Of a stretch of DNA of 64,000 bases, positions 9,721 through 17,905 are shown piece by piece. The position numbers were made by a program, and so were the translations under genes. The DNA is from Tannockella sp964372125 (GTDB lineage Bacteria > Bacillota_I > Bacilli_A > Erysipelotrichales > Coprobacillaceae), in contig CAYJPL010000009.1 in the NCBI GenBank assembly GCA_964372125.1, positions 7,987-71,986 of the forward strand, read 5' to 3'. The notes below the pieces were generated by a model, which did not search any database, had not been told where the DNA came from, and was given only the letters and a program-made list of their open reading frames with translations. Positions within the stretch are counted from its first letter, which is position 1. Each line of letters begins with the position of its first letter.

Positions 9721-10359
9721 TTATAACGTAAAGGTATCAAGATATTCTTGTAATTCGTTTATAAAACGGGAAAGATGAAATCCATCACATACTGCATGGT
9801 GTACCTGTAATGCTAGTGGGAGCATTACTTTATCATTTTCTTCAAAATATTTTCCGATTGTAAAAATTGGAAGTAAGTAATCAAAGCCTTTTTGTAAGTT
9901 TAAATTAAATCCTGTAAAACTTGTCCAAGGAATACAAGATACATTAAAATAATTTTTTCCAACTAATGGCTTTGAATTTTGAAAATCTTTTTTACACTTA
10001 GTTACATCATCATTGTAGTTGTTTATGAATGTATTTAAGTCAGTAGAATATAATGTCCATGAATTAGAGAATGTTTTTGTAGCATTATGAAAAATACAAT
10101 AGCTAGGATTCAAAAAATCATAGTATCCTATTTCATTATTATCGTTAATATCCATGCGAAACTCCTCGTGTACATTAACGATTTTAGAAAGTGCAAAAAG
10201 CATTACAGGGAAGAATTTTAAATTGTTGGTACTAGTAATATTTAATAAATTTGTAATATCTAAATTCACGGTCATACTGTATGTACAAGGCACATTATCA
10301 AAGTAGTGGTTATAACTGTCTTTTCTATCCCAATTACGAGTATCAATTTTGTTGAACAT
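9721..10359 (-). CDS. CatA-type chloramphenicol O-acetyltransferase family protein
   Basis: A 212-residue protein that aligns by eye along its whole length with classical type A chloramphenicol acetyltransferases. The catalytic motif HHAVCDGFH is intact (active-site His188, structural Asp192), and the substrate-pocket segments PWTSFTGFNLN and IFTIGKYF are present, as is FRM in the middle. The family acetylates chloramphenicol with acetyl-CoA; true resistance cannot be read from sequence, because chromosomal relatives with other acceptors exist. No transposon ends are visible. It is transcribed away from the LacI-family gene and converges on galT; the ribosome site is AGGAG. Confidence 0.85.
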   Translation of the reverse strand: MFNKIDTRNWDRKDSYNHYFDNVPCTYSMTVNLDITNLLNITSTNNLKFFPVMLFALSKIVNVHEEFRMDINDNNEIGYYDFLNPSYCIFHNATKTFSNSWTLYSTDLNTFINNYNDDVTKCKKDFQNSKPLVGKNYFNVSCIPWTSFTGFNLNLQKGFDYLLPIFTIGKYFEENDKVMLPLALQVHHAVCDGFHLSRFINELQEYLDTFTL

Positions 10360-10470
10360 TATTTATTTTCTCCTATCTAAATGTATGAGATACAATACAA
10401 TTATACATGCTCAATAATAGTTTTACCATGATAATGTAGTTAAAATTATCCATGATTAAATAACTCGTAA

Positions 10471-10484
10471 ACATGCACGCATGT
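10471..10484 (+). promoter_or_regulatory. Inverted repeat between divergent genes
   Basis: ACATGCACGCATGT: six-base arms ACATGC / GCATGT around AC, in the 216-base gap between the acetyltransferase and LacI-family genes. It could be an operator for the adjacent regulator, but it does not share the full TAAACACGCGTTTA sequence seen at the gal promoter. Confidence 0.35.
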
Positions 10485-10521
10485 AAGCAATTAGTTATTT
10501 CTTGGATGATGTCTAATTGTA

Positions 10522-10550
10522 TTGAATCAAGTAAGTATTTATAGTATGAT
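10522..10550 (+). promoter_or_regulatory. Promoter of the LacI-family regulator
   Basis: TTGAAT (10522-10527), a 17-base spacer and TATGAT (10545-10550). Transcription from here would begin near 10557, so the regulator's coding region must start downstream, at the ATG at 10576. Confidence 0.7.
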
Positions 10551-10575
10551 TATGTCAGTAGAAAGGGGGGATTTG

Positions 10576-11595
10576 ATGAATAGTGAAGAAATAGCAAGGC
10601 TAGCAAAAGTTTCAAGAAGCACAGTATCACGTGTAATAAATAACTATCCAAATGTCCCAGAACACACAAGAAAAAAAGTCCAAGCAATAATTGATCAATA
10701 TGGATATAAACCAAATGCTTCTGCAAGAATACTTGCAGGTAAAGCAAATAATATTATTGGAATATTTATTGGTGATATAGAAAGTGATGGAAATCGTTGG
10801 AGCGGTATTAATTCGCCATATAATATGGAACTTGTTGTTAATTTAATTCATCAAGCTAAACAACGCGGCTACCTTACTTTGGTTGATGTAGTAACGAATG
10901 TTCAAGACTGTAAGGAAATGGAACATTACTTTAGTAATCGAATGATTTATGGTGGGATTTTTGTTGGTTTCCCATATCGTGCTAAGGAATTAGAAATGCT
11001 TGCAAAGGATAAACATAATATTGTATTAATTGATCAGTTGACAAATAAAGATGATGTCAATAATGAATTTAAAACAGTTAACACGGATAATATAAAAGGT
11101 GGCTATATTTCAACAAAGCATCTTATTGATTTAGGACATAAAAAAATAGCACACATTAGTGGGGATAACCGTCTATCTTCCGTTGAAAGGGAGATAGGGT
11201 ACCGCGATGCACTAAACGAAGCAGGAATTCTTTATCGTAAAGAGTATGTAATTCAAGGATATTATAAAGAAGATATTGCATATAAAAAAACAATTGAACT
11301 ATTAAAAAAGCATCATCCAACTGCAATATTTGTTGCTAATGACATTATGGCTTTAGGTGTTGTTAAGGCAATAGAAGACAGTGGATTAGAAGTACCTAAG
11401 GACATTTCAGTTGTTGGATTCGATAGTTTGAAGCAATCACAATGGTTAGATTTACAACTTACTTCTGCAGCAGTGAATCTAAAAGAAGTTGCTAGTGAAG
11501 CAGTATCTTTAGTACTAGAAAAAGAAAGTAATAATAAACACCGCTTATGTGATTTATCGATTACGATAGGCAAAACGACAATAGAAAATAAATAA
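10576..11595 (+). CDS. LacI/GalR-family transcriptional regulator
   Basis: A 339-residue regulator. The N-terminal helix-turn-helix (EEIARLAKVSRSTVSRVINN, residues 4-23) with the hinge helix region SARILAGK is followed by a periplasmic-binding-protein-like sugar domain. Start set at ATG 10576 behind AAAGGGGGG; the longer open frame begins inside the -35 element and is excluded. It is the best candidate repressor for the two TAAACACGCGTTTA operators before the galactoside operon, although a convergent acetyltransferase gene lies in between. The effector is unknown; galactose or an alpha-galactoside is inferred from context. Confidence 0.88.
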   Translation: MNSEEIARLAKVSRSTVSRVINNYPNVPEHTRKKVQAIIDQYGYKPNASARILAGKANNIIGIFIGDIESDGNRWSGINSPYNMELVVNLIHQAKQRGYLTLVDVVTNVQDCKEMEHYFSNRMIYGGIFVGFPYRAKELEMLAKDKHNIVLIDQLTNKDDVNNEFKTVNTDNIKGGYISTKHLIDLGHKKIAHISGDNRLSSVEREIGYRDALNEAGILYRKEYVIQGYYKEDIAYKKTIELLKKHHPTAIFVANDIMALGVVKAIEDSGLEVPKDISVVGFDSLKQSQWLDLQLTSAAVNLKEVASEAVSLVLEKESNNKHRLCDLSITIGKTTIENK

Positions 11596-11695
11596 TGAAA
11601 ACAAGTTGGGAACAATTTGTTTTTTTATAAAGCTATTAATAATAGCCCAATTGTAATTGACTATATAAGTTCAATTTGTTAAAATATCATTAGCA

Positions 11696-11905
11696 ATGAT
11701 TAGGAAGAGTAGTATATGTATTTTTATAGAGAGTCTTGGGTGCTGGAAACAAGATATAAGAAATATATGAAGGTAGCCTAGGAGCATGCTTAGTGAACTA
11801 ATAGTAACTAAGCACGTAGCACTGCGTTAAAGTGTAGAGGCATAATAATTATGCAAAGTAAGGTGGTACCACGAGCATTCGTCCTTATGACGGGTGTTTT
11901 TTTAT
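11696..11905 (+). ncRNA. T-box leader, valine-specific
   Basis: This fills most of the 329-base gap before the next gene. Seen: stem I with GAGAG and the GGGTGCTGGAAAC terminal-loop region, then the T-box AAAGTAAGGTGGTACCACG (11855-11873). The specifier is read as GTA (valine) at 11773-11775, followed by G, just before CCTAGG which closes stem I against TTAGG near 11699. The TGGT at 11864-11867 would pair with ACCA of uncharged tRNA, agreeing with the adenine discriminator of valine tRNA. Uncharged tRNA-Val should favour the antiterminator and readthrough into the downstream pair including valS. Confidence 0.92.
11873..11905 (+). terminator. T-box attenuator hairpin
   Basis: Stem CATTCGTC / GACGGGTG (with G-T pairs) followed by T7. 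It is the terminator alternative to the antiterminator formed by the T-box sequence immediately upstream. Confidence 0.8.
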
Positions 11906-11924
11906 TTTCAAGGAGGAAAAGGAA

Positions 11925-12575
11925 ATGACATTAGATCAAATTATTTATTTTATATTTTTAACATTAAGTATTGCATTAGCTGTATTTGTCGGATTACGTT
12001 TTAAGCAAATCAAAAAAACACAAGCAGCATATCAAGCAGAGTATGATGAAAAAAGAGAAAAATATCGTACATTAACTAGTGAACAGTTTGACAATACACC
12101 AGTAACTGAGTTAACTCATGTTGCATTGTTTCATATTATGTCTAAAGAAGATAAAATGTACGAATTAGAAGATTTAGAAGGTGTGAAGTTAACTGATTAT
12201 TTAACACATCCTGAAAAATTAATTTATACAATTTATTTATTAGAGTTATCACTTGAAGGTGGTAGAGGTTCAATTCATTCATTTTTCATTGAAGAAAAAT
12301 ATAAAGAATTCGTACCATATGCAAGCGAAGCATTTGAGGCTGTTAAATGTTTTGAAATTGCAGAATTATTAAAATCTGCTGCAAAGCTTGCATATGTAGT
12401 TGAACATGATTTAGATTTGGATGAAATTCAAGATGAGGGTGATTATGGTTCTTATAATTTTGCGGACTATACTTCTCAATTCTTATCGATGGTTAAGTCA
12501 TCGGCAATAGTAGAATTATCAGGAAATTATATTAGAGCTCATAAAGAAGACTTTATTGATAAAACGGAGGATTAA
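11925..12575 (+). CDS. Membrane-anchored protein of unknown function, first gene behind the valine T-box
   Basis: A 216-residue protein. Residues about 7-25 form one hydrophobic segment, followed by a charged, probably coiled-coil stretch (about 27-50) and an acidic alpha-helical domain. The middle part (GGRGSIHSFFIEEKYKEFVPYASEAF) resembles the DMP19/DUF4375 fold seen in many uncharacterised proteins; that assignment is tentative. The start is the ATG behind AAGGAGG directly after the attenuator, and the stop lies 1 base before the valS start, so it is co-transcribed and probably translationally coupled with valS. No function is claimed. Confidence 0.75.
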   Translation: MTLDQIIYFIFLTLSIALAVFVGLRFKQIKKTQAAYQAEYDEKREKYRTLTSEQFDNTPVTELTHVALFHIMSKEDKMYELEDLEGVKLTDYLTHPEKLIYTIYLLELSLEGGRGSIHSFFIEEKYKEFVPYASEAFEAVKCFEIAELLKSAAKLAYVVEHDLDLDEIQDEGDYGSYNFADYTSQFLSMVKSSAIVELSGNYIRAHKEDFIDKTED

Positions 12576-12576
12576 T

Positions 12577-15198
12577 ATGAAAAAGGAATTAGCAAGTAAA
12601 TATGAACATAAAAGTGTTGAAAATGGTAAATATCAACAATGGTTAGATAAAAAATATTTTGAAGCAGGGGATACAACAAAAAAACCATATACAATTGTAA
12701 TTCCGCCACCTAATGTAACTGGTAAGTTACATTTAGGACATGCATGGGATACAACGCTGCAAGATATGATTATTCGTTATAAAAGAATGCAAGGATTCGA
12801 TGCACTTTATTTACCAGGAATGGATCATGCTGGAATTGCAACACAAGCAAAAGTTGAACAAAGACTTCGTGAGCAAGGTATTTCTAGATATGATTTGGGA
12901 CGTGAAAAATTTCTAGAGCAAGCATGGTCTTGGAAAGAAGAATACGCAACACATATTCGTGAACAATGGGAAAAATTAGGATTATCATTAGACTACTCAA
13001 AAGAGAGATTTACACTAGATGATGGACTTAGTGAAGCAGTAAAAGAAGTGTTTGTAAAGTTATATGAAAAAGGATATATATATCAAGGTAAACGTATAAT
13101 TAACTGGGATCCAGCTCAAAGAACAGCACTTTCAAATATTGAAGTTATTCATAAAGAAGTAGAAGGTGCTATGTATTACTTCAAATATCAAGTTGAAGGC
13201 ATGGATAAAAAACTAGTTATAGCAACGACTAGACCTGAAACAATGTTTGGGGATCAAGCAGTATTTGTTCATCCAGAAGATGATCGTTATAAAGATTTAA
13301 TTGGAAAGTTTGTAATAAATCCTGCAAACGGTGAAAAATTACCAATTATGGCAGACAGTTATATTGATATGGAATTTGGAACGGCAGTAATGAAATGTAC
13401 ACCAGCACATGATCCAAATGACTTTGTACTTGCAAAGACACATAATTTAGATATGCCAATTTGTATGAATGATGATGGAACAATGAATGAACTTGCACAT
13501 AAATATGAAGGAATGGATCGTTTTGAGTGTCGAAAAGCTTTGGTAAAAGACTTTGAAGATGCAGGTGTAGTAGACCATATTGAAAAACACATTCACCAAG
13601 TTGGTCACTCTGAAAGAAGTGATGCGATTGTAGAACCATATCTATCAAAGCAATGGTTTGTTAAGATGGAGCCACTTGCAAATCGTTCATTAGATAATCA
13701 AAAAGCAGATGGTAAAGTTAACTTTGTACCAGATAGATTCGAAAAGACATTTGGGCAATGGATGGAAAATATTGAAGATTGGTGTATTTCTAGACAGTTA
13801 TGGTGGGGACACCGTGTACCTGCTTGGTACCATAAAGAAACTGGTGAAGTATATGTTTCTAAAACACCACCAACAGATATTGAAAATTGGAATCAAGATG
13901 AAGATGTACTAGATACATGGTTTTCAAGTGCATTATGGCCATTTTCAACTTTAGATTGGCCTCAAGATGATGCGAAATTATTTGAACGTTATTTCCCAAC
14001 AAACACATTAGTAACGGGGTATGATATTATCTTCTTCTGGGTTAGTCGAATGATTTTCCAATCACTAGAATTTACTGATCAAAGACCATTTGAACATGTA
14101 TTAATTCATGGTTTGATTCGTGATGAACAAGGACGAAAAATGTCTAAATCATTGGGAAATGGTGTTGATCCAATTGATGTTATTGAAAAATATGGTGTAG
14201 ATACATTACGTTTTTTCTTAACTACTAACTCTGCACCAGGAATGGATTTACGTTATACTCCTGAAAAATTGGAATCTTCTTGGAACTTTATAAATAAGAT
14301 TTGGAATTCTGCACGCTTTGTGCTAATGAATATTGATGAGTCTTTAGAATATAATGATTTAGATTTCTCAAATCTAAACTTATGTGATAAATGGATTCTA
14401 CAACGTTTAAATCAAGTAATTAAAGATGTAGATACAAATATGGATAAATTTGAATTCGTTAATGTAGGAAGTGAATTATATAAATTTATTTGGGATGATT
14501 TTTGTTCATGGTATATTGAACTATCAAAATTACATCTACAAAGTGATAATGAAGTTGAAAAAAATGCAAGCCTACATACATTAGTATATGTACTAAATTC
14601 AATCGTTAAAATGTTACATCCGTTTATGCCGTTTGTAACTGAAGAAATCTATCAAGCTATTCCACATGTAGAAGAATCAATTTGTATTTCTTCTTGGCCT
14701 ACAGTAAATCCTGATTTTGATTTCAATGAAACAATTGAACAGTTTGGATATTTACAAGATATCATTAAAGGAATTCGTGAAATTCGTTTACAATATACAA
14801 TTAAAAACGCTATTGAAGTACCATACATAATGGAAATCAAAGATGATGCTCTAAAAGGTATATTAGAAACATGTGTACCATATGTTAAAAAACTATGTAA
14901 TGCAACTTGTAATGGGTATAACTTAGAAACATCAGGTGATGTTGCTAGTATTACTTGTAAAGGTGGTAATGTCTTATTAGTTGAATTAGGGGACTATGTA
15001 GATAAAGATGCTGAAAGAGAAAAAATGGAAAAACAACTCGCAACTTTAGAAAAAGAAATTGCAAGATGTACAGGGATGCTTAGTAATGAAAGATTTGTTT
15101 CTAAAGCACCTGTTGCAAAGATTAATGAAGAAAAAAATAAACTTGCAGATTACCAATCTAAGTATGATGCAATAAAAGAAAAACTTACATCAATGTAA
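12577..15198 (+). CDS. valS: Valyl-tRNA synthetase
   Basis: An 873-residue class I aminoacyl-tRNA synthetase that charges tRNA-Val. HLGH is at residues 52-55 and KMSKS at 521-525. The editing (CP1) domain contains TTRPETMFGDQAV. The C-terminal coiled coil typical of ValS (EREKMEKQLATLEKEIARC) is intact. Start chosen at ATG 12577 behind CGGAGG; an upstream in-frame extension overlaps the preceding gene and lacks a ribosome site. Expression is probably set by the valine T-box upstream of the preceding gene. Confidence 0.97.
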   Translation: MKKELASKYEHKSVENGKYQQWLDKKYFEAGDTTKKPYTIVIPPPNVTGKLHLGHAWDTTLQDMIIRYKRMQGFDALYLPGMDHAGIATQAKVEQRLREQGISRYDLGREKFLEQAWSWKEEYATHIREQWEKLGLSLDYSKERFTLDDGLSEAVKEVFVKLYEKGYIYQGKRIINWDPAQRTALSNIEVIHKEVEGAMYYFKYQVEGMDKKLVIATTRPETMFGDQAVFVHPEDDRYKDLIGKFVINPANGEKLPIMADSYIDMEFGTAVMKCTPAHDPNDFVLAKTHNLDMPICMNDDGTMNELAHKYEGMDRFECRKALVKDFEDAGVVDHIEKHIHQVGHSERSDAIVEPYLSKQWFVKMEPLANRSLDNQKADGKVNFVPDRFEKTFGQWMENIEDWCISRQLWWGHRVPAWYHKETGEVYVSKTPPTDIENWNQDEDVLDTWFSSALWPFSTLDWPQDDAKLFERYFPTNTLVTGYDIIFFWVSRMIFQSLEFTDQRPFEHVLIHGLIRDEQGRKMSKSLGNGVDPIDVIEKYGVDTLRFFLTTNSAPGMDLRYTPEKLESSWNFINKIWNSARFVLMNIDESLEYNDLDFSNLNLCDKWILQRLNQVIKDVDTNMDKFEFVNVGSELYKFIWDDFCSWYIELSKLHLQSDNEVEKNASLHTLVYVLNSIVKMLHPFMPFVTEEIYQAIPHVEESICISSWPTVNPDFDFNETIEQFGYLQDIIKGIREIRLQYTIKNAIEVPYIMEIKDDALKGILETCVPYVKKLCNATCNGYNLETSGDVASITCKGGNVLLVELGDYVDKDAEREKMEKQLATLEKEIARCTGMLSNERFVSKAPVAKINEEKNKLADYQSKYDAIKEKLTSM

Positions 15199-15204
15199 TA
15201 ATCA

Positions 15205-15238
15205 AAGTAAGGTGCATATTTATGCCCTTGCTTTTTTT
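15205..15238 (+). terminator. Terminator after valS
   Basis: Imperfect stem AAGTAAGGTGCAT / ATGCCCTTGCTT followed by T7; it ends the T-box operon. Confidence 0.8.
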
Positions 15239-15337
15239 GTATGTTACAACTATTTAATAGTATTATAAAGTAATGCATGCAAATCATGATGTATGTAATA
15301 ATAGATAAGTTGATACTAGTTAATAGAAAGGAGAAAT

Positions 15338-15496
15338 ATGAAAGAGTTGACAGTATGCCAACAACGTGAAATTAGCGGTGGTGGACTTGGTACGGGATTT
15401 ATGCTTTTAGTGATTGGGACAGCACTGTATAAAGTATTCTTCTCTAAAGCCGGTAGAATCAGTATTCCACGACTAATCTCTATAGAGTGGCGATAA
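15338..15496 (+). CDS. Small peptide with double-glycine leader, bacteriocin- or signal-like
   Basis: A 52-residue open frame with a strong ribosome site (AAAGGAG, 8 bases before ATG). The N-terminus MKELTVCQQREISGG fits a double-glycine leader: Leu at -12, Thr at -11, Ile at -4, Gly-Gly at -2/-1. Cleavage after residue 15 would release a 37-residue peptide that is glycine-rich at its start (GLGTG), hydrophobic in the middle (FMLLVIGTAL) and basic towards the end (K, K, R, R, R), finishing IEWR. Such leaders are removed by C39-peptidase ABC exporters (PCAT). No exporter or immunity gene is visible nearby. It stands alone between two terminators, so it is its own transcript. Function is inferred from the leader only. 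Confidence 0.7.
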   Translation: MKELTVCQQREISGGGLGTGFMLLVIGTALYKVFFSKAGRISIPRLISIEWR

Positions 15497-15511
15497 TATA
15501 ATTTGTACACT

Positions 15512-15578
15512 AAAAAGCATAGATGTATAAAACATTATAATTTCGGTTTTATAATTTTAAATATCAACTATGCTTTTT
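15512..15578 (+). terminator. Long hairpin, probable bidirectional terminator
   Basis: AAAAAGCATAG at 15512-15522 pairs exactly with CTATGCTTTTT at 15568-15578. The 45 bases between also fold back (TTATAA ... TTATAA around TTTCGGTT), giving one extended imperfect stem. T runs follow in both directions. It ends the small-peptide transcript. Confidence 0.65.
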
Positions 15579-15614
15579 ACTTGATATGTAGTTTCAATAA
15601 TGAGGAGTGATTAA

Positions 15615-16295
15615 ATGATATTGAAAGAATATCCTATACAAGAGTTACCACGTGAAAAAGCCATTCTTAATGGAATCGAGACATTAAGCAATGTTGAATT
15701 AGTCGCTTTATTGTTGCGTGTAGGAAATAAACAAGAGTCAGTATTAGAATTATCACAACGTCTATTAAATGAACTAGGTGGTATACAGTATTTAAATACA
15801 GTAGATTATCATCAACTAGTACAGGTTAAAGGAATAAAAAAAGCAAAAGCGATAAGTATACTTGCAAGTGTTGAACTAGCAAAAAGACTAACTACAGTAC
15901 ATGGTGAATCAATTATTATAAAAACACCTCATGATATTTATAAATATATATATGGACATTGTATGTTCGAGAAACAAGAAAAAGTATATTTACTTTGTTT
16001 TAATACAAAACTAGAACTTATGCGTTGTAAATTATTGTTTGTAGGATCCATTGATACCTCGCTATTTTCCACGTTAGAAATTTTCAAAGAAGCTTTTTTA
16101 TGTGGAAGTCAAAGAATTGTAATAGTGCATAATCATCCATCTGGAAACCCGCAACCTTCCCGCGAGGATAAGGAGGTTACATCGCAAATAAAAAATATGT
16201 CAGAGCAATTAATGATTGAATTAATTGATCACATAATAATAGGTAATAAGTGTTTTTATAGTTTTAGTGCAAATAAGGTGATGAGCGACGATTGA
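15615..16295 (+). CDS. radC: RadC family protein with JAB1/MPN domain
   Basis: A 226-residue protein of normal RadC length. The N-terminal part holds a UPF0758 helical region and a helix-hairpin-helix-like stretch (QVKGIKKAKAISILASVELAKR); the C-terminal half is a JAB1/MPN-type metallo-domain with the metal motif HNHPSGNPQPSREDK. RadC is widely annotated as a DNA-repair protein, but its biochemical role remains unsettled. Start ATG follows TGAGGAG. It is followed closely by mreC and mreD, a frequent arrangement in Firmicutes; mreC has its own promoter overlapping the end of radC. Confidence 0.93.
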   Translation: MILKEYPIQELPREKAILNGIETLSNVELVALLLRVGNKQESVLELSQRLLNELGGIQYLNTVDYHQLVQVKGIKKAKAISILASVELAKRLTTVHGESIIIKTPHDIYKYIYGHCMFEKQEKVYLLCFNTKLELMRCKLLFVGSIDTSLFSTLEIFKEAFLCGSQRIVIVHNHPSGNPQPSREDKEVTSQIKNMSEQLMIELIDHIIIGNKCFYSFSANKVMSDD

Positions 16296-16298
16296 CAA

Positions 16299-16327
16299 TT
16301 GCATTTTTACCATTTTGGCTTTATAAT
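16299..16327 (+). promoter_or_regulatory. Promoter of mreC-mreD
   Basis: TTGCAT (16299-16304), 17-base spacer, TATAAT (16322-16327), starting just after the radC stop. A TTGACA seven bases further upstream is too far from the -10 to be the partner. Confidence 0.65.
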
Positions 16328-16349
16328 GGATAAAGACTGAGGTGATAAT

Positions 16350-17201
16350 GTGAATAAAAAAAGAAAAGTAAAAAAGAGTACAGTCGTTGTAGGTGTTGTT
16401 GTTGCTACAACACTAACAATAGTTTCACTAGTGTCATCACCAGTGATGACCACATTTGAAAGTATCTTTCGTGATTCTGTTGCGATTGTTGAATATTATA
16501 TAATAAAAAAACCATTAGAATTAATTGGTAATGTATTTACTGGTTATGCTGATATGAAAGATGTATATGAAGAAAATGAAATATTAAAAAATAAATTAGA
16601 TTCCTATGAAGATATTATCGCAAGGAACGAACTTCTTGAACAAGAAATAGTTGATTTAAAAAACATTATGAATATTGATCATTTACGTATTGACTATAAA
16701 ATACAGTATGCAGCTGTTATCTCAAGAACGATTAGCGGCTGGGATAATGAATTATTAATAAATTTTGGTAGTAGTGATGGGGCAAAAACCGGTATGCCAG
16801 TGCTAGATGAAAATGGAATGATTGGTGTTGTTGGTGATGTAACTGAACTTAGTTCAACAGTCGTGTTATTAACACAAGAAAATCCGGTAAATAAAATTCC
16901 AGTACAAGTTAATAGTGGTGATGAAGTTGTTTTTGGATTATTGGATGGATATGATGCACTAAATAATGTTTACGAGATTACTTTATTAGATACGATTGAT
17001 CAACTTGAAGAAGATGCACTAGTATATACTTCGGGACTTGGTGGTGAAGGTAGTTCTCCAGCAGGTATTTACATTGGTGAGGCTGATGAGTTAAATATAC
17101 GTTCTGATGGAACTGCAATTCAACTTACGGTAACACCAGCTGTTGATTATAAGGATATACGTCATGTTTCTATTGTTACAACGGTAAATACTGATGAATA
17201 A
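16350..17201 (+). CDS. mreC: Cell-shape protein MreC
   Basis: A 283-residue bitopic membrane protein of the lateral-wall elongation machinery. A basic N-terminus (KKRKVKKS) precedes one membrane segment (about residues 12-31), a coiled coil (about 68-105, with leucine/glutamate heptads) and the extracellular beta-barrel domain with the motifs AAVISRTISGWDNELLINFG and GMPVLDENGMIGVVG. Start is GTG 16350 behind TGAGGTG; the overlapping ATG is out of frame and stops at once. Partner gene mreD overlaps its end by 8 bases. No mreB is visible in the window. Confidence 0.93.
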   Translation: MNKKRKVKKSTVVVGVVVATTLTIVSLVSSPVMTTFESIFRDSVAIVEYYIIKKPLELIGNVFTGYADMKDVYEENEILKNKLDSYEDIIARNELLEQEIVDLKNIMNIDHLRIDYKIQYAAVISRTISGWDNELLINFGSSDGAKTGMPVLDENGMIGVVGDVTELSSTVVLLTQENPVNKIPVQVNSGDEVVFGLLDGYDALNNVYEITLLDTIDQLEEDALVYTSGLGGEGSSPAGIYIGEADELNIRSDGTAIQLTVTPAVDYKDIRHVSIVTTVNTDE

Positions 17202-17727
17202 GACAATTGTATTAAAATTCTTGGCAATTATTGGAGCGTTTAGCTTAGATAGCACGATATTATATTTTCTACCTTATGATGCAACAAAGTCTGGTCTAGA
17301 TATCATACCATATATAGGGGTACTACTGTTTTTGTTAATTATAAATGATTTAGAGACGGCAAAATGTTATCCATTTACAATACTTATTTCTATGTATTAT
17401 ATGGTTGTATATGGAAATTCATTGCCGATATACATTGTTTTATTTGTGGTTTCTACATACTTTTTACGTAGATATATGAAGATGTCGCCATTTTCATGGT
17501 TAGAGTTTGCCTTAGTGTCTATATCAACAGTTATGTTTATTGAAACTGTTGTGTATATACTGATGTGGATCACAAATATAACAGAACTAACAGCACAGTA
17601 TTTCCTTCTTAATAGATTGCTACCTACGCTAGCTCTAGTTCTTATTTGTACTGTTATAATGTTTTATTTTTATGCTAAACAAAGTCGTTTTGATTCTACT
17701 AAAAATAAATTTAATATTGAGTATTAA
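17194..17727 (+). CDS. mreD: Cell-shape protein MreD
   Basis: A 177-residue protein with four to five hydrophobic segments and few soluble stretches, matching MreD in size and topology. Sequence conservation in this family is weak, so the call rests mainly on its position overlapping the 3' end of mreC. MreD acts with MreC in the membrane to organise peptidoglycan synthesis along the cell body. A strong terminator follows. Confidence 0.85.
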   Translation: MNKTIVLKFLAIIGAFSLDSTILYFLPYDATKSGLDIIPYIGVLLFLLIINDLETAKCYPFTILISMYYMVVYGNSLPIYIVLFVVSTYFLRRYMKMSPFSWLEFALVSISTVMFIETVVYILMWITNITELTAQYFLLNRLLPTLALVLICTVIMFYFYAKQSRFDSTKNKFNIEY

Positions 17728-17731
17728 TGAA

Positions 17732-17781
17732 TGGATCTTTAAAGATAATCTACTAGCATAGATTACTTTAAGGATTTTTTT
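17732..17781 (+). terminator. Terminator after mreD
   Basis: Long stem ATCTTTAAAGATAATCTA / TAGATTACTTTAAGGAT with loop CTAGCA and T6 tail. Confidence 0.85.
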
Positions 17782-17838
17782 AATAGAAATATTCATATGT
17801 ACATAATTATATATTGATACTTACATTACACATCTATT

Positions 17839-17867
17839 TTGACACTACAAAACTATTTTGTTACTAT
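17839..17867 (+). promoter_or_regulatory. Candidate promoter of the surface-protein gene
   Basis: TTGACA (17839-17844), 17-base spacer, TACTAT (17862-17867). The leader to the start codon is about 30 bases. Confidence 0.5.
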
Positions 17868-17905
17868 TATATTAGATGAAGTTAATATAATATAAGGAGA
17901 TAGAA

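Noticed and set aside
10522..10575. N-terminal extension of the LacI-family regulator
   Set aside because: It would begin at the -35 hexamer of the gene's own promoter; ATG 10576 has a strong ribosome site and starts the helix-turn-helix in the usual place.
15316..15510. 64-residue minus-strand open frame opposite the leader peptide
   Set aside because: No ribosome site; the plus-strand frame has a strong one and a recognisable leader.
16291..16327. TTGACA at 16292 as the -35 of mreC
   Set aside because: The distance to TATAAT is 24 bases; TTGCAT at 16299 with 17 bases is the better partner.
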